A program made the translations under genes and the position numbers. A stretch of 64,000 nucleotides of DNA from Archangium sp. (lineage in GTDB: Bacteria; Myxococcota; Myxococcia; Myxococcales; Myxococcaceae), in contig JALHMW010000002.1 in assembly GCA_022843845.1 (NCBI GenBank), forward strand, positions 217,559-281,558, in the 5' to 3' direction. This document shows positions 24,775 through 34,000 of the stretch, in pieces; the first letter of the stretch is position 1, and each line of letters opens with the position of its first letter. The notes below the pieces were generated by a model. That model saw only the letters and a list, made by a program, of their open reading frames with translations, was not told the DNA's origin and did no database searches.

Positions 24775-25308
24775 ATGAAGAAGCTCGCGGTGCTGGTCGC
24801 GTTGTCCCTCTCGTCGCTGGTGTTCGCTCAGGACGCTGCGCCCGCCGAGGCCGAGTCGGCCGAGCTGAAGGCCGGCAAGGAGTTGCTCACGAAGTACCTG
24901 ACGTCCGTGAAGGCCAAGAAGTGGGCCGACGCGAAGAAGCTGCTGCACCCGAAGACCCTCGACTCCATCGCCGAGCGCAAGAAGCGCATGGGGAAAGAGG
25001 ATCACCCGATGGCGCCCTGGTTCCACGAGAAGGTCGACTACTACCTGAAGGACTTCAAGGTCGTCGGCTCCCGCCAGGGGCCGACCGAGTCGACGATCAT
25101 CGTCGACGCGACCGAAGACAACTTCCAGATCGAGGACAAGGGCGTCGCGGAGGGCGAGAAGGCCGCGTACCTGCTCGGCAAGAAGGATGGGAAGTGGTTC
25201 GTCGTCGACAAGAAGCGCGGCGAGGACTTCACCAACGACTCGATCAAGATTGGCTACAAGGGCTGGTTCGACAAGATCGAGAAGAAGGAAGAGCCCGCCG
25301 CGGAATAG
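24775..25308 (+). CDS. Small exported protein, SnoaL/NTF2-like in pattern, function unknown
   Basis: 177 aa from the ATG at 24775, preceded by GAGGTC; the extra 12 codons upstream spoil the signal peptide. MKKLAVLVALSLSSLVFA-QD is a clean signal peptide. The mature part is rich in Lys and Glu, with KELLTKYLTSVKAKKWADAK at the start (a helix typical of NTF2-like lipoprotein domains), then alternating strands such as STIIVDATEDNFQIEDKG and AYLLGKKDGKWFVVDKKRGE. No catalytic motif is seen. It faces the lipoprotein gene convergently with a 25-base gap. Confidence 0.75.
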   Translation: MKKLAVLVALSLSSLVFAQDAAPAEAESAELKAGKELLTKYLTSVKAKKWADAKKLLHPKTLDSIAERKKRMGKEDHPMAPWFHEKVDYYLKDFKVVGSRQGPTESTIIVDATEDNFQIEDKGVAEGEKAAYLLGKKDGKWFVVDKKRGEDFTNDSIKIGYKGWFDKIEKKEEPAAE

Positions 25309-25333
25309 GCTGGGCGCCGATTGAGTCGGGTCG

Positions 25334-26269
25334 TCACCGTGTCTTGACGATCCCCACGGCTGCGGTCCCCGCGATGATCGCCGAGCCCGAGAACAGGTTG
25401 TCGGACTTCGGGCCGCCGGTCTTCGCCGACTGGAAGAGGATGATGTAGTTCCGGTCGCGATCAGGGAAGGCCGTGCCCGGGATCGTGACCGACTGCGCGC
25501 GGTACTCGGTCTGTGCGCCGACTGCGTCACCGATCAACTTGAGGAACTGCAGCGGCGTCGTCGGCACGTTCGTGTACGTCGGCATCGGCGACTGGTTCCC
25601 GCTCGGGTCGATGGGGAACACGTTCACGAAGCCCAGGTTCAGCCGCTGGCCCGGCGCAGGCTCGGGGCGCACGAAGGTGAGCGGCTGGCCTGCTGTCTGA
25701 TCGATGAAGCCACGCGACGACTCGAACGCGGCGATGCGCTCCTCGGGCGGCACCTGCGCGACCTCGGCGACGTAGGTCTCTCCCGATGAAACCACGCTGA
25801 ACGAGTACGTCGCGTTGCTCTGATACTTGAAGCCCGCGTCGTCGCCCGAGAGCAGATAGTTGCCACCGCCCGACTCGGTGAGCCTGAAGGCCGCGCCTCC
25901 CGCCTGCTGGAGCGTCACCTGCGCGCCAGCGAGCCCCGTCGGTGCCACGTCGAGGTTGTCGCCCTGCCTCTGACCCAGGAACAGCACGACCACGTTCTGC
26001 GCCGGAATCGGAATGCCCGCGTCGCGGAAGTCGATGGGCAGACCACCGTCGAAGACGATGCCGCCGGCGTCGAAGCTCGGAATGCTCGCGTCGATGCCCG
26101 CGATCGCCTCGGGCTTGATCGTCACCGGCGGCGTCGACAGCACGGTCGCCACCACGACGGTCCTCGCGGTGATCTGATTGGCGGTCTTCTGCAGATCGCA
26201 CGCGACCGCGAAGGCAGAGACGAGCAGGGCAAACGAGAACAACCGGAGCATCTTCGGGGCGATCTTCAT
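25334..26269 (-). CDS. Putative lipoprotein, function unknown
   Basis: 311 aa. The signal peptide ends in a lipobox AFAVAC with Cys24, so it should be lipidated. The mature protein has an Asp/Gly-rich early stretch (FDAGGIVFDGGLPIDFRDAG) and then beta-rich sequence (VVLFLGQRQGDNLDVAPTGL, AQVTLQQAGGAAFRLTESGG, YLLSGDDAGF), which looks like an Ig- or carboxypeptidase-regulatory-like fold. A second ATG six codons in (MLRLFSFALL) is an alternative start. Its start codon lies on top of the earliest start of the divergent cyclase gene. No family was recognised. Confidence 0.75.
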   Translation of the reverse strand: MKIAPKMLRLFSFALLVSAFAVACDLQKTANQITARTVVVATVLSTPPVTIKPEAIAGIDASIPSFDAGGIVFDGGLPIDFRDAGIPIPAQNVVVLFLGQRQGDNLDVAPTGLAGAQVTLQQAGGAAFRLTESGGGNYLLSGDDAGFKYQSNATYSFSVVSSGETYVAEVAQVPPEERIAAFESSRGFIDQTAGQPLTFVRPEPAPGQRLNLGFVNVFPIDPSGNQSPMPTYTNVPTTPLQFLKLIGDAVGAQTEYRAQSVTIPGTAFPDRDRNYIILFQSAKTGGPKSDNLFSGSAIIAGTAAVGIVKTR

Positions 26270-28841
26270 GGCGTGGCAGCATAGTCTCGCCGCGCCCGTG
26301 TCTACGAACCCTCTTCAGTCCGCCGGCCTTCGCTTCGTGCGGAAGTTCGGGGTGGCCTTCATGTGGGCCACGGTGTTCGGGCTGATCTTCGGAGCGGCGT
26401 CGTTCTTCCGCGTCCAGCGGCAGGGCTCCGCAGGCGACGCCCGATGGCACGTTCAGCTCCGGCTGCTGCTCGAGCGCCTGGAGTGGATGACGTACGACTG
26501 GCGCGCGCGTGAGCTCGGGGCCGCGTCGACCCGCAGCGACGAGGTCGTGATCGTCAGCGTCGACGACGAGACCATCGCGAACGCGCGCGAGACCGAGCAC
26601 GCCGAGTGGGGCATGCGGCCCTGGCCCCGCGAGCTGACCGGCCGCGTCGTCTCTCAGCTGATCGACGAAGGCGCCGCGTTGGTGCTGCTCGATCAGTCCT
26701 TCCGTGACGTGTCGCCACGCACCTGCTCGCCGTGCAAGGGCGAACGCCAACGCTCCGATGACGAGCGCCTCGCGGCCCTGCTCGAGCCACGCGACGGCAA
26801 GGTGGTGCTGACCTGGTCGTTCTCGGCCGATCGCGCGAGGCCTGGAGAGCGCCCGCTGACGCCCGTGATGGTGCGCCTGGGGGAGTTCGAGACGACGCGG
26901 GAGGCCTTCGGCGTGGTGCGCGACGCGCTCACCAACAAGGCGCCGGTCACGTTCCTCCGCTCCGACGGCAAGCCGGTGCTGTGGGCCGGCGCGACCTCTG
27001 AAGCGAAGGCCCGGGAGCTGGCCCAGACGCTCAACGTGAAGAACGTGCAGCTGCGTCAACGCGTGCCCTCCGACGACGAGCATGAGGTCACCGAGTCGTG
27101 GCTCGCGCAGCGTCTGGCCGAGGTCGAGGTGCCGGGCCTCGACGTGACGCAGCTGGTTCGCGCCCGGAGCATCGACTCGCCGGTTGCGCCGCTCCTGCTC
27201 TGGGGCGCTCCGCCGGGCGCCGCGACGTTGATCCCTGACGCCGACGCGAAGGTGCGCGCCGTGCCGCTGCTCATCTCGGGCGAAGTCGACGGAGTGCCGA
27301 AGGTGATGGCCTCGGCGCCACTGCTCGCCGTGATGGCCCTGGTTGGCTCGCGCTCGCTCGAGTACCGCGATGGCCGGCTGTGGATTGGTGGGCGCTTCGA
27401 CGTCCCCATGGATCCCGATGGCTTCATGGCCCTGCGGTGGGACGCCTCGGAGCCCGGTCGTGGCGGCCGCGGTACGGTCAAGCGCACGGTGCCGGCATGG
27501 CGCGTGCTCCAGAACGCCGAAGACGATGCCGCGTCGCGTGGCGTTCGTCACTACGACAACGATCTCGCCGGTCGCGTCGTGGTGCTGTCCGACGAGCGTG
27601 CGATGGGCGCCGCTTCCTTCTCGACGCCCATCGGCGAGCTCGGGCACGCCCCGGTGATGGCGCAGGCGATCGTCGGGCTGCTGCACTCGAGCGGGATCGT
27701 GCGCTCACCGCCCATCAGTGACTTCTGGCTCACCCTCGCGTTCGCCTTCATGGGCGCCGTGCTGGCCGTCGTCTGGTCGACGTCGACGAGGAACCCGGGC
27801 TGGCTTGCGTGGGTGGTGACGATCGTCGCGGTGGCGGGTCTGCACGCGCTGGCCGCACGGCAGCTCTTCGTCGCGGAGCAGCGGTGGGTCGCGATGGCGG
27901 CGCCGTTGCTCGCGTGTGCCCTGACCTTCCTCGCGGCGCAGGGCTACGCGCGCACGCTCGAGAAGGGCTTGCGCGACTTCATCGGCCGCGCGCTCGGTGG
28001 CGCCGTGAAGGCTGACGTCTTCGCGCGCGTCGAACGCGATCTCGCTCTCATGCGGCCCGAGCGCCGGCCACTCACCGTGTACTTCAGCGACATCGAAGGC
28101 TTCACCGCCGTCGCCCAGGAGAAGGAGCCCGCCGAGGTCGTCAAGGTGCTGCAGACCTACTTGAACGAGATGACCAGCATCGTCATCGAGTCGGGTGGCC
28201 ACGTGGACAAGTACCTCGGCGACGGCCTGATGGCGTTCTGGGGCGCGCCGGTCGATCTCGACGACCAGGTCGGCGCTGCGTGCGAAGCCGCACTCGTGAT
28301 GCAGGAGCGCTTCGAGGCGAAGCGTCCCGAACTCGAGAAGACGTGTGGCCGCTCCCTCGTGCTGCGCGCGGGGCTCGAGACGGGCCCGACGGTGGTTGGC
28401 GAGATGGGCACGCTCCACCACATCAACTACACGGTGATGGGCGAGCCGGTCGCGACCTCGTTCAGGCTCGAGGCGATCGCCAAGCGCTACGGCTCTCGCG
28501 TGCTCGTCACGCGCCATGTCGTCGAGGTTGAAAGCGAGCGGTTCCTCTTCCGCAGCGTCGATCGTCTGCGCGTGAGCCGTCACGCCGAGCCGCTCGAGGT
28601 GTTCGAGTTGATGGGTCGCGCGGCCGATCGCGAGAAGCTCGGGCCCCGACTGGATCGTCACGAGGCGTCGATGAAGGCCTGGCGTGAGCGCCGCTTCGCC
28701 GAGGCGCTGGTCGCGTTCAAGGAACTCGCCGCAGAGGTCGATGATCCGCTGATCGATCGGTACGTCGCGCGGTGTGAGGCCTTCGTCGCGGCGCCACCGC
28801 CCGAGACATGGGACGGCGTCTACACCGGCTTCGAAGGCTGA
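26268..28841 (+). CDS. CHASE2-domain class III adenylate cyclase
   Basis: 857 aa if started at the ATG at 26268; a GTG at 26298 (STNPLQSAGLRF) is also plausible. N-terminal transmembrane helix (FGVAFMWATVFGLIFGAASF), a periplasmic CHASE2 sensor (QLRLLLERLEWMTYDWRARE, VVIVSVDDETI, GAALVLLDQSF), three transmembrane helices, then the cyclase domain. Both metal-binding Asp motifs are present (VYFSDIEGFT and KYLGDGLMAFWGAP), with the adenine-specifying Lys in VDKYLGD and Thr in NYTVMG as in class IIIb adenylate cyclases. The transition-state Arg is kept (FRLEAI) but the Asn four residues before it is Ala (GEPVATSFR). The 3' end overlaps the convergent MFS gene by 22 bases. Confidence 0.92.
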   Translation: MAWQHSLAAPVSTNPLQSAGLRFVRKFGVAFMWATVFGLIFGAASFFRVQRQGSAGDARWHVQLRLLLERLEWMTYDWRARELGAASTRSDEVVIVSVDDETIANARETEHAEWGMRPWPRELTGRVVSQLIDEGAALVLLDQSFRDVSPRTCSPCKGERQRSDDERLAALLEPRDGKVVLTWSFSADRARPGERPLTPVMVRLGEFETTREAFGVVRDALTNKAPVTFLRSDGKPVLWAGATSEAKARELAQTLNVKNVQLRQRVPSDDEHEVTESWLAQRLAEVEVPGLDVTQLVRARSIDSPVAPLLLWGAPPGAATLIPDADAKVRAVPLLISGEVDGVPKVMASAPLLAVMALVGSRSLEYRDGRLWIGGRFDVPMDPDGFMALRWDASEPGRGGRGTVKRTVPAWRVLQNAEDDAASRGVRHYDNDLAGRVVVLSDERAMGAASFSTPIGELGHAPVMAQAIVGLLHSSGIVRSPPISDFWLTLAFAFMGAVLAVVWSTSTRNPGWLAWVVTIVAVAGLHALAARQLFVAEQRWVAMAAPLLACALTFLAAQGYARTLEKGLRDFIGRALGGAVKADVFARVERDLALMRPERRPLTVYFSDIEGFTAVAQEKEPAEVVKVLQTYLNEMTSIVIESGGHVDKYLGDGLMAFWGAPVDLDDQVGAACEAALVMQERFEAKRPELEKTCGRSLVLRAGLETGPTVVGEMGTLHHINYTVMGEPVATSFRLEAIAKRYGSRVLVTRHVVEVESERFLFRSVDRLRVSRHAEPLEVFELMGRAADREKLGPRLDRHEASMKAWRERRFAEALVAFKELAAEVDDPLIDRYVARCEAFVAAPPPETWDGVYTGFEG

Positions 28842-30088
28842 ACGAGCACGGGCCGGGTCGGACGCCCGAGCAGCCACCAGACGAGCCCCGTGAGCAGCAG
28901 CACGCCGCTCAGACACGCCATCAACCCGCGCGGACCCAGCTCGGTCGCGTCGAGCACCTTGCCGGTGACCCAGCTCGACACGCCGAGCATCAACATCGAC
29001 GACATGAAGTCGACCGAGAAGATGCGGCCGCGCATGCCATCTTCCACCTGCAGGGTGATCAACGAACTCGAGAACACCCACTGCACCGAGATGCCGGTGT
29101 GCGCGCACGCAAGCATCAGCGCCGCGACAGGGAGCGAGGGCGAGAGCGCGAAGCCCAGCCAGAAGAAGGCCGTCACCAGGAACGAGAGGCCGATCGCCCG
29201 CTCGAGGAACGCTGGCGAGTCGCCTCCGAAGCGCCGTGCCACGAGAGGGCCAAAGAACGCGCCCAGCCCGCGCATGGCGAGCAACACGCCGATTCCCAGT
29301 TCGCCTCGGCCGCCAACCGCGAAGACCTTCTCGCCGAGCGCCGCGTAGAGCAGCAGCGCGCCCCCGCCCGGAATCGCCCAGGCCGTCTTCACGAAGATCG
29401 TCCGCCTCACGCTGGCATCGCTGCGAACCCGGGCCACACCTTCGAGCAGATCGTCGAGGCCGATCGCCGCACGGAAGGTCGCCTTGCGCGGCTTTCGAAG
29501 GAACGGCACGGCAGCGCCGCGAATGAACAGCGCCGAGACGACATACGTGAGCGCGTTGATCACGAACGCAGCGTCGCGGCCCACCAGCGCTGTCGTCGCG
29601 CCACCGGCGATCGCGCCGAACCCGAGCATGGCGGACCAGGTGATGCCCTGGAGCGTGTTCGCGGTGACGATCTCTCCAGGCTCGACGGTGCTCGCGATGG
29701 CGGCCTGCTCCGCGGGATCGAAGAAGGCCGCCGCCGTCATCTGCAAGAAGGTCAGCACGTAGACGAGCCAGACGTCGCCCGCGTCGTTGACGAAGAGGAA
29801 CCCGAGCACCACGAGCGCTCGCACCAGATCGCACGCCATCAACACCAGCCGGCGCGGGAGCCGATCGGCGACGACGCCAGCGACGGGCCCGAGGAGCGCC
29901 GCCGGGAGAAAGCGGATGAAGAGCATCGCGCCGATCGCTTCGCCCTTGCCCGAGTACTCGTTGAGCAGCGAGTACAGCGCGATGAGGGTGAACCAGTCTC
30001 CCGCGAGGCTCACCACCGAGCCGAGCCACAGCCGACGGTACGCCGGGCGACGCTTGAGCACTTCGAGGTAGCCGGACGGACCCACCAA
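28820..30088 (-). CDS. MFS transporter (EntS/MFS_3-like exporter)
   Basis: 422 aa with about 12 hydrophobic segments. The N-terminus RPAYRRLWLGSVVSLAGDWF followed by ALYSLLNEYSGKGEAIG, and the loop VAGVVADRLPRRLVLMACDL, match the MFS_3/EntS group of drug- or siderophore-export-like carriers. A further family feature is FFDPAEQAAIASTVEPGEIV TANTLQ. The substrate cannot be predicted. It starts 47 bases downstream of the anchored periplasmic protein gene and converges with the cyclase gene, overlapping it by 22 bases. Confidence 0.88.
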   Translation of the reverse strand: MVGPSGYLEVLKRRPAYRRLWLGSVVSLAGDWFTLIALYSLLNEYSGKGEAIGAMLFIRFLPAALLGPVAGVVADRLPRRLVLMACDLVRALVVLGFLFVNDAGDVWLVYVLTFLQMTAAAFFDPAEQAAIASTVEPGEIVTANTLQGITWSAMLGFGAIAGGATTALVGRDAAFVINALTYVVSALFIRGAAVPFLRKPRKATFRAAIGLDDLLEGVARVRSDASVRRTIFVKTAWAIPGGGALLLYAALGEKVFAVGGRGELGIGVLLAMRGLGAFFGPLVARRFGGDSPAFLERAIGLSFLVTAFFWLGFALSPSLPVAALMLACAHTGISVQWVFSSSLITLQVEDGMRGRIFSVDFMSSMLMLGVSSWVTGKVLDATELGPRGLMACLSGVLLLTGLVWWLLGRPTRPVLVQPSKPV

Positions 30089-30135
30089 CCGTACCTATCG
30101 CGGAGCGGTTTCGACTGCCTGAGAGACTCGCGGTG

Positions 30136-30945
30136 TCAGTGGCCGTCGGTCGTGGGGGCCGTCTCGAGAGCAGCGCCTGCGTCGGCAGCCGACTCGGCCG
30201 GCTTCACCTCGGAAGGCGGCACGACCGGCGCAGGCGGGGCAGGGGGCACCACGACGGGCGGAGGCGCCGGAAGGCCCTGCACCGCGGCCCGCAACGTGTC
30301 CGAGAGTGACTTCACCTGCGGCTCGACCGCCAACAACATCTGCGTCGCGTCCTTCTTGTGCCGCGCGTCGGCGTCGGCCGCGAGCTTGAGCTGACGGAGC
30401 GCCTCATCGAGCTGCTTGCGCGCGTCGTCGATGCGCTGCTTCGCGAGGAAGTAGGCCACCTCTCCTCGCAGGAGGCCCAACGTCGCGCGCTGCTGCTCCG
30501 ACAACCCACGCAGCGCCTCCGCCCGCTTCACCAACGCGACGCCGACATCCAGGTCGCCCTTGAGATCGGACGCAACGCGAGGCTTCGCGAGCAGCTCGAC
30601 GACCGAGAACAGCGCGCGATCGAGCTCGTCTCGATCCTGATACCGTTGACCGATCACCGCGAGCGCCGTGTTGCCATTCAGATCGAGCGGCGCATACGCC
30701 TCGGCCAGGAGCGGATCGCCGGGCTGGAACGTCTCCGTCCCCATGGGGAGCATCTTCCCGCGCGTGACGACGAGCTGGTTGCCGACGAGCTCGAGGCTCC
30801 ACGTCCGCGCGTTGAGCATCGACGCGCCGTAGAGGCCTCCCGTCGCAGCCGCCACGACGACGGCGAAGATCAGCAGGTTGCGAAACGCCCTCCCCAACCG
30901 GGAGAAGAACGAGGGACCCTGAGCGGTGTCGTGGTTGGAGGTCAT
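30136..30945 (-). CDS. Membrane-anchored periplasmic protein with Pro-rich tail, function unknown
   Basis: 269 aa from MTSNHDTAQGPSFFSRLGRA. One transmembrane helix (about 23-42, NLLIFAVVVAAATGGLYGAS) puts the rest in the periplasm. The body includes a short beta part (WSLELVGNQLVVTRGKMLPM) and a helical part similar to TPR-like or coiled helices (LLRGEVAYFLAKQRIDDARK QLDEALRQ). The C-terminus is a Pro/Ala/Val-rich tail. The frame continues to 33807 opposite the coiled-coil gene, but that extension is a shadow. It is divergent from the giant coiled-coil gene, 93 bases apart. Confidence 0.72.
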   Translation of the reverse strand: MTSNHDTAQGPSFFSRLGRAFRNLLIFAVVVAAATGGLYGASMLNARTWSLELVGNQLVVTRGKMLPMGTETFQPGDPLLAEAYAPLDLNGNTALAVIGQRYQDRDELDRALFSVVELLAKPRVASDLKGDLDVGVALVKRAEALRGLSEQQRATLGLLRGEVAYFLAKQRIDDARKQLDEALRQLKLAADADARHKKDATQMLLAVEPQVKSLSDTLRAAVQGLPAPPPVVVPPAPPAPVVPPSEVKPAESAADAGAALETAPTTDGH

Positions 30946-31038
30946 GGCGCGCAACAGGCTAGTACGGGAAGTAACACCCGCAATTGCCAGGTGGTTTCCT
31001 TTGGCGCTCCCGACAGGGGAGTAGACTTCGGCAACGTC

Positions 31039-34000
31039 GTGTCGACTTCCTTCAAACGGCTGGGCCAGAGCGAGCTGCTCCCGCGCTACATCTTCGCGGA
31101 GAGTCTCTATGCCCGGCGTCGCGTGCTCGAGATCGGCGCCGTCGCCTCGACGCTCGGTCAGTCGGCGCGGTTCTTGTCGACCAGAGGTGCGCGCGTCGTC
31201 GTTGCTGCCGACAGCGATCTGCAGGCCATTCAGGAGGCGCAGGCGAAGCTCGCGGGCCCGAACCTGCGTTTCCGCCCGCCGGTATTCGACGACTTCGAGG
31301 CCGGCAGCTTCGATCTGGTGATGGTGGCCGATCTCGCGCCGTACGTCGTCGCGCCCGAGCTGCTCAAAGATCTCGCGCGGCTGGTCGCGAAGGGCGGCTA
31401 CCTGATGGGCGGCCTGCGCAACCCGGCCGGGCTCGCGCTCTCCAACGTCATGGATCCGGAAGAGGCGACCCCAACGCCAACGTACGGGCAACTGCTCGAC
31501 GCGCTCACGGTTCACTTCAAGTCCGTCGAGGTCGCGACGCAGTCGCCCGTGCTCGGCTACCAGCTCGCGTTCGAGCGTGGCGAAGGGCTGCAGGTCGACG
31601 GCTCGCTCGCGGGCCTGAGCGAGGCTGCGTACTTCATCGTCGTCGCCGGCCAGGAGCCTGCGCGCAGCTTCGATCCCACGTGGGTGCAGCTGCCTCCCGA
31701 GCCGCTCGCGTTCACCGGGGGCCGGCTGGAGGACTTCTCGACGCGGGCGCGTGATTGGCGCGAGCGCTCCGAGCGCATGAAGGACGCGCTTCAGAAGAAG
31801 ACGGTCGAGCTCGAGACGCGCCAGGCCGATCTTCGTGAGACGAGCGGTCAGCTCGAGGCCACCAAAGACGCCGTCGCGAGGCTCACGGCCCAGCTCGAGT
31901 CGCGTCGAGATCGCCCCGAGGCGCTGCGCGATCGTGAAGATCTCGCCCAGCGGGTTCGCCGCATGGAAGCCGAGCTGACGGTGCTTCGCGAGCGCGCCAT
32001 CGACGCAGAGGGCAGGGCGACCGCCGCGAAGAGCGATCACGACGCCCTCCAGCGCGCGCAGAAGGACGCCGCGATCACCACGCTGGCCGCGCAGGAGCAG
32101 ATTCGCCTCGAGCGCGCTCGCCGTGAAGAGGTCGCGACCCAGCTCGAAGACGCCCGCACCCGGCTGGCCCGCGCGTACGAAGAGCTCAAGAAGGCGCAGG
32201 AAGACGTCGTCACCGAGCGGCTCGAACGAGAGCGCGCGTTGTCGGCCGCCGACCGCGTTCGCGAGACGATGTCGTCGAAGGAGGCCGACCTCGAGTCCGC
32301 CCGCCAGCGTGAGCTCGCCCTCGCCGAGGCCCGCACCCAGTCGCTGCTCGCCATCGAAGGCCTGGAGCGCTCGCTCGCCGAGGCCCGCACTCAGGTCGCT
32401 GAGATGCGCGACGAGTCTTCGAAGCGCGAGGCTGACCGCCTGTCGCTGGCGCGATCGTTCGAGGTGGAGTCGACGCACCGCCGCGAGCTCGAGAAGGAGC
32501 TGCAGCGCGAGGTGACGAAGGCCCGCGAGCTCGAGCAGGCGCTGGCCGAGAGACAGACCGCCCTCACCGGCCTCGAGACGGAGCTGCAGTCGGCGGCGTC
32601 TGCCCACGCGCGCGCGCTGCGAGACATCGAGACGCTGGCGAGCTCGGAGCGGACCTGGCGCGAGCTGGCCGGACAGTACGAGCAGCGGCTGACCGAGACG
32701 AGCGCCAACGTGCAGCAGCTGAGCGATCAGGTCGCCCAGCTTGGCGCCGAGAAAGAGAGTGAGATCGCCCGCGGGCGCCGCCTCGAGCGCGATCTCGAGA
32801 CCGCGATCACCGCCGAGCGCACCAGCCGCGAGCAGTCCGACGTGCTCGGTGGCGACCTGCGCCGTCAGATCACCGAGATCACCCAGGACCGCGAGCGGCT
32901 GATCGAAGAGAGGGATGATCTTCGCGGCGCGGTCGACGACTTGCGCAAGGCGCGGGAGAATGAGCAGCAACGCGTCGCGCAGCTCGAAGATCGCAAGGCC
33001 GAGCTCACGGCCACCGTCTCGAAGCTCGAAGCCGAGGTCGCGCAGGCCCGGCGCGAACATGAAGAGCTCGTCCAGAGCGCCGCCCAGCAGCAGCGCACGC
33101 TGCAGAGCGTCATCGTCGATCGTGACGCGGCGCTGTCGACCGAGAAGGCCACCTCCGAAGCGCTGCGCCAGCAGCTCGTCGGCCTCGACGGCGAGATCGC
33201 ACGACTCGGCGGCATGCTCCGCGAGGGCCAGAGGCTCCTCGACGAGACCCGCGCGTCGCTCGAAGCACGCTCGAAGGACGTCGAGGTCGAGCAGGCCGAG
33301 GCCGCGGCGATGCGCAGACGCATCCAGCTCCTCGAGGGCACGCTGGGGCAGGCGACCGACGCGCTCGAACAGACCGCCGCGACCCTCGACGCGACCCGCG
33401 CCGAGAAGGTCGCGCTTCAGCACCGGCTCGACGAGTCGACGCTTCGCGCGACTGGCCTGTCGGATCAGGTCCAGAACCTTCAGCGCATCACGCTGGCTGC
33501 CGACGAAGCGCTCGCCGCCGCCAGGTCTCAGCGCAACGCGCTCGATCGGGAGCTCGCCGCCCTGCGGCAGCAGACCGACGTCGAGCGCAAAGAGGCGGAG
33601 CAGCGCGCCCAGTCGCTCTGGCAGGCTGCCGAGGTCTCGGCGAGCCGGGTCGTCGAGCTCGACGCACGTTTTGCCGAAGCGTCGACGCAGTTGCGGGAGC
33701 AGGCCGAACGCGCTGCCCAGCAACAGGCCGAGCTCGAGCGGCTGACCCGGGAGCAGGCCGAGGCGAACGAGACCGCCACCCATCGAGCCCAGCAGCTCGC
33801 CCAGCACGTCGACGCCATCAGCACGCTCACTCGCGAGCTCGAACAGGAGCGCGCAGCCTCTGCGGCCCAGCGGCTCGCCACCGACTCCCTGCAGACCGAG
33901 CTCACGCAGACTCGCGACGCCCTCGAGCGCCGGACCGCTGCCTTCAACGAGAGCCAGCTCGCCCTGTCGACCGCGATCAACACCGTGGGCCAGCGCGAGC

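Noticed and set aside
27705..30029. 774-codon minus-strand frame across the cyclase and MFS genes
   Set aside because: Runs antisense through the cyclase domain and in the wrong frame of the MFS gene; Arg/His/Gly-rich composition typical of GC-rich shadow frames.
30946..33807. Very long open frame on the minus strand opposite the coiled-coil gene
   Set aside because: It is the antisense shadow of a highly biased Glu/Arg/Leu coding sequence, gives an Arg/Leu/Gly-rich product with no domain, and only its last 810 bases (30136-30945) form a plausible protein.
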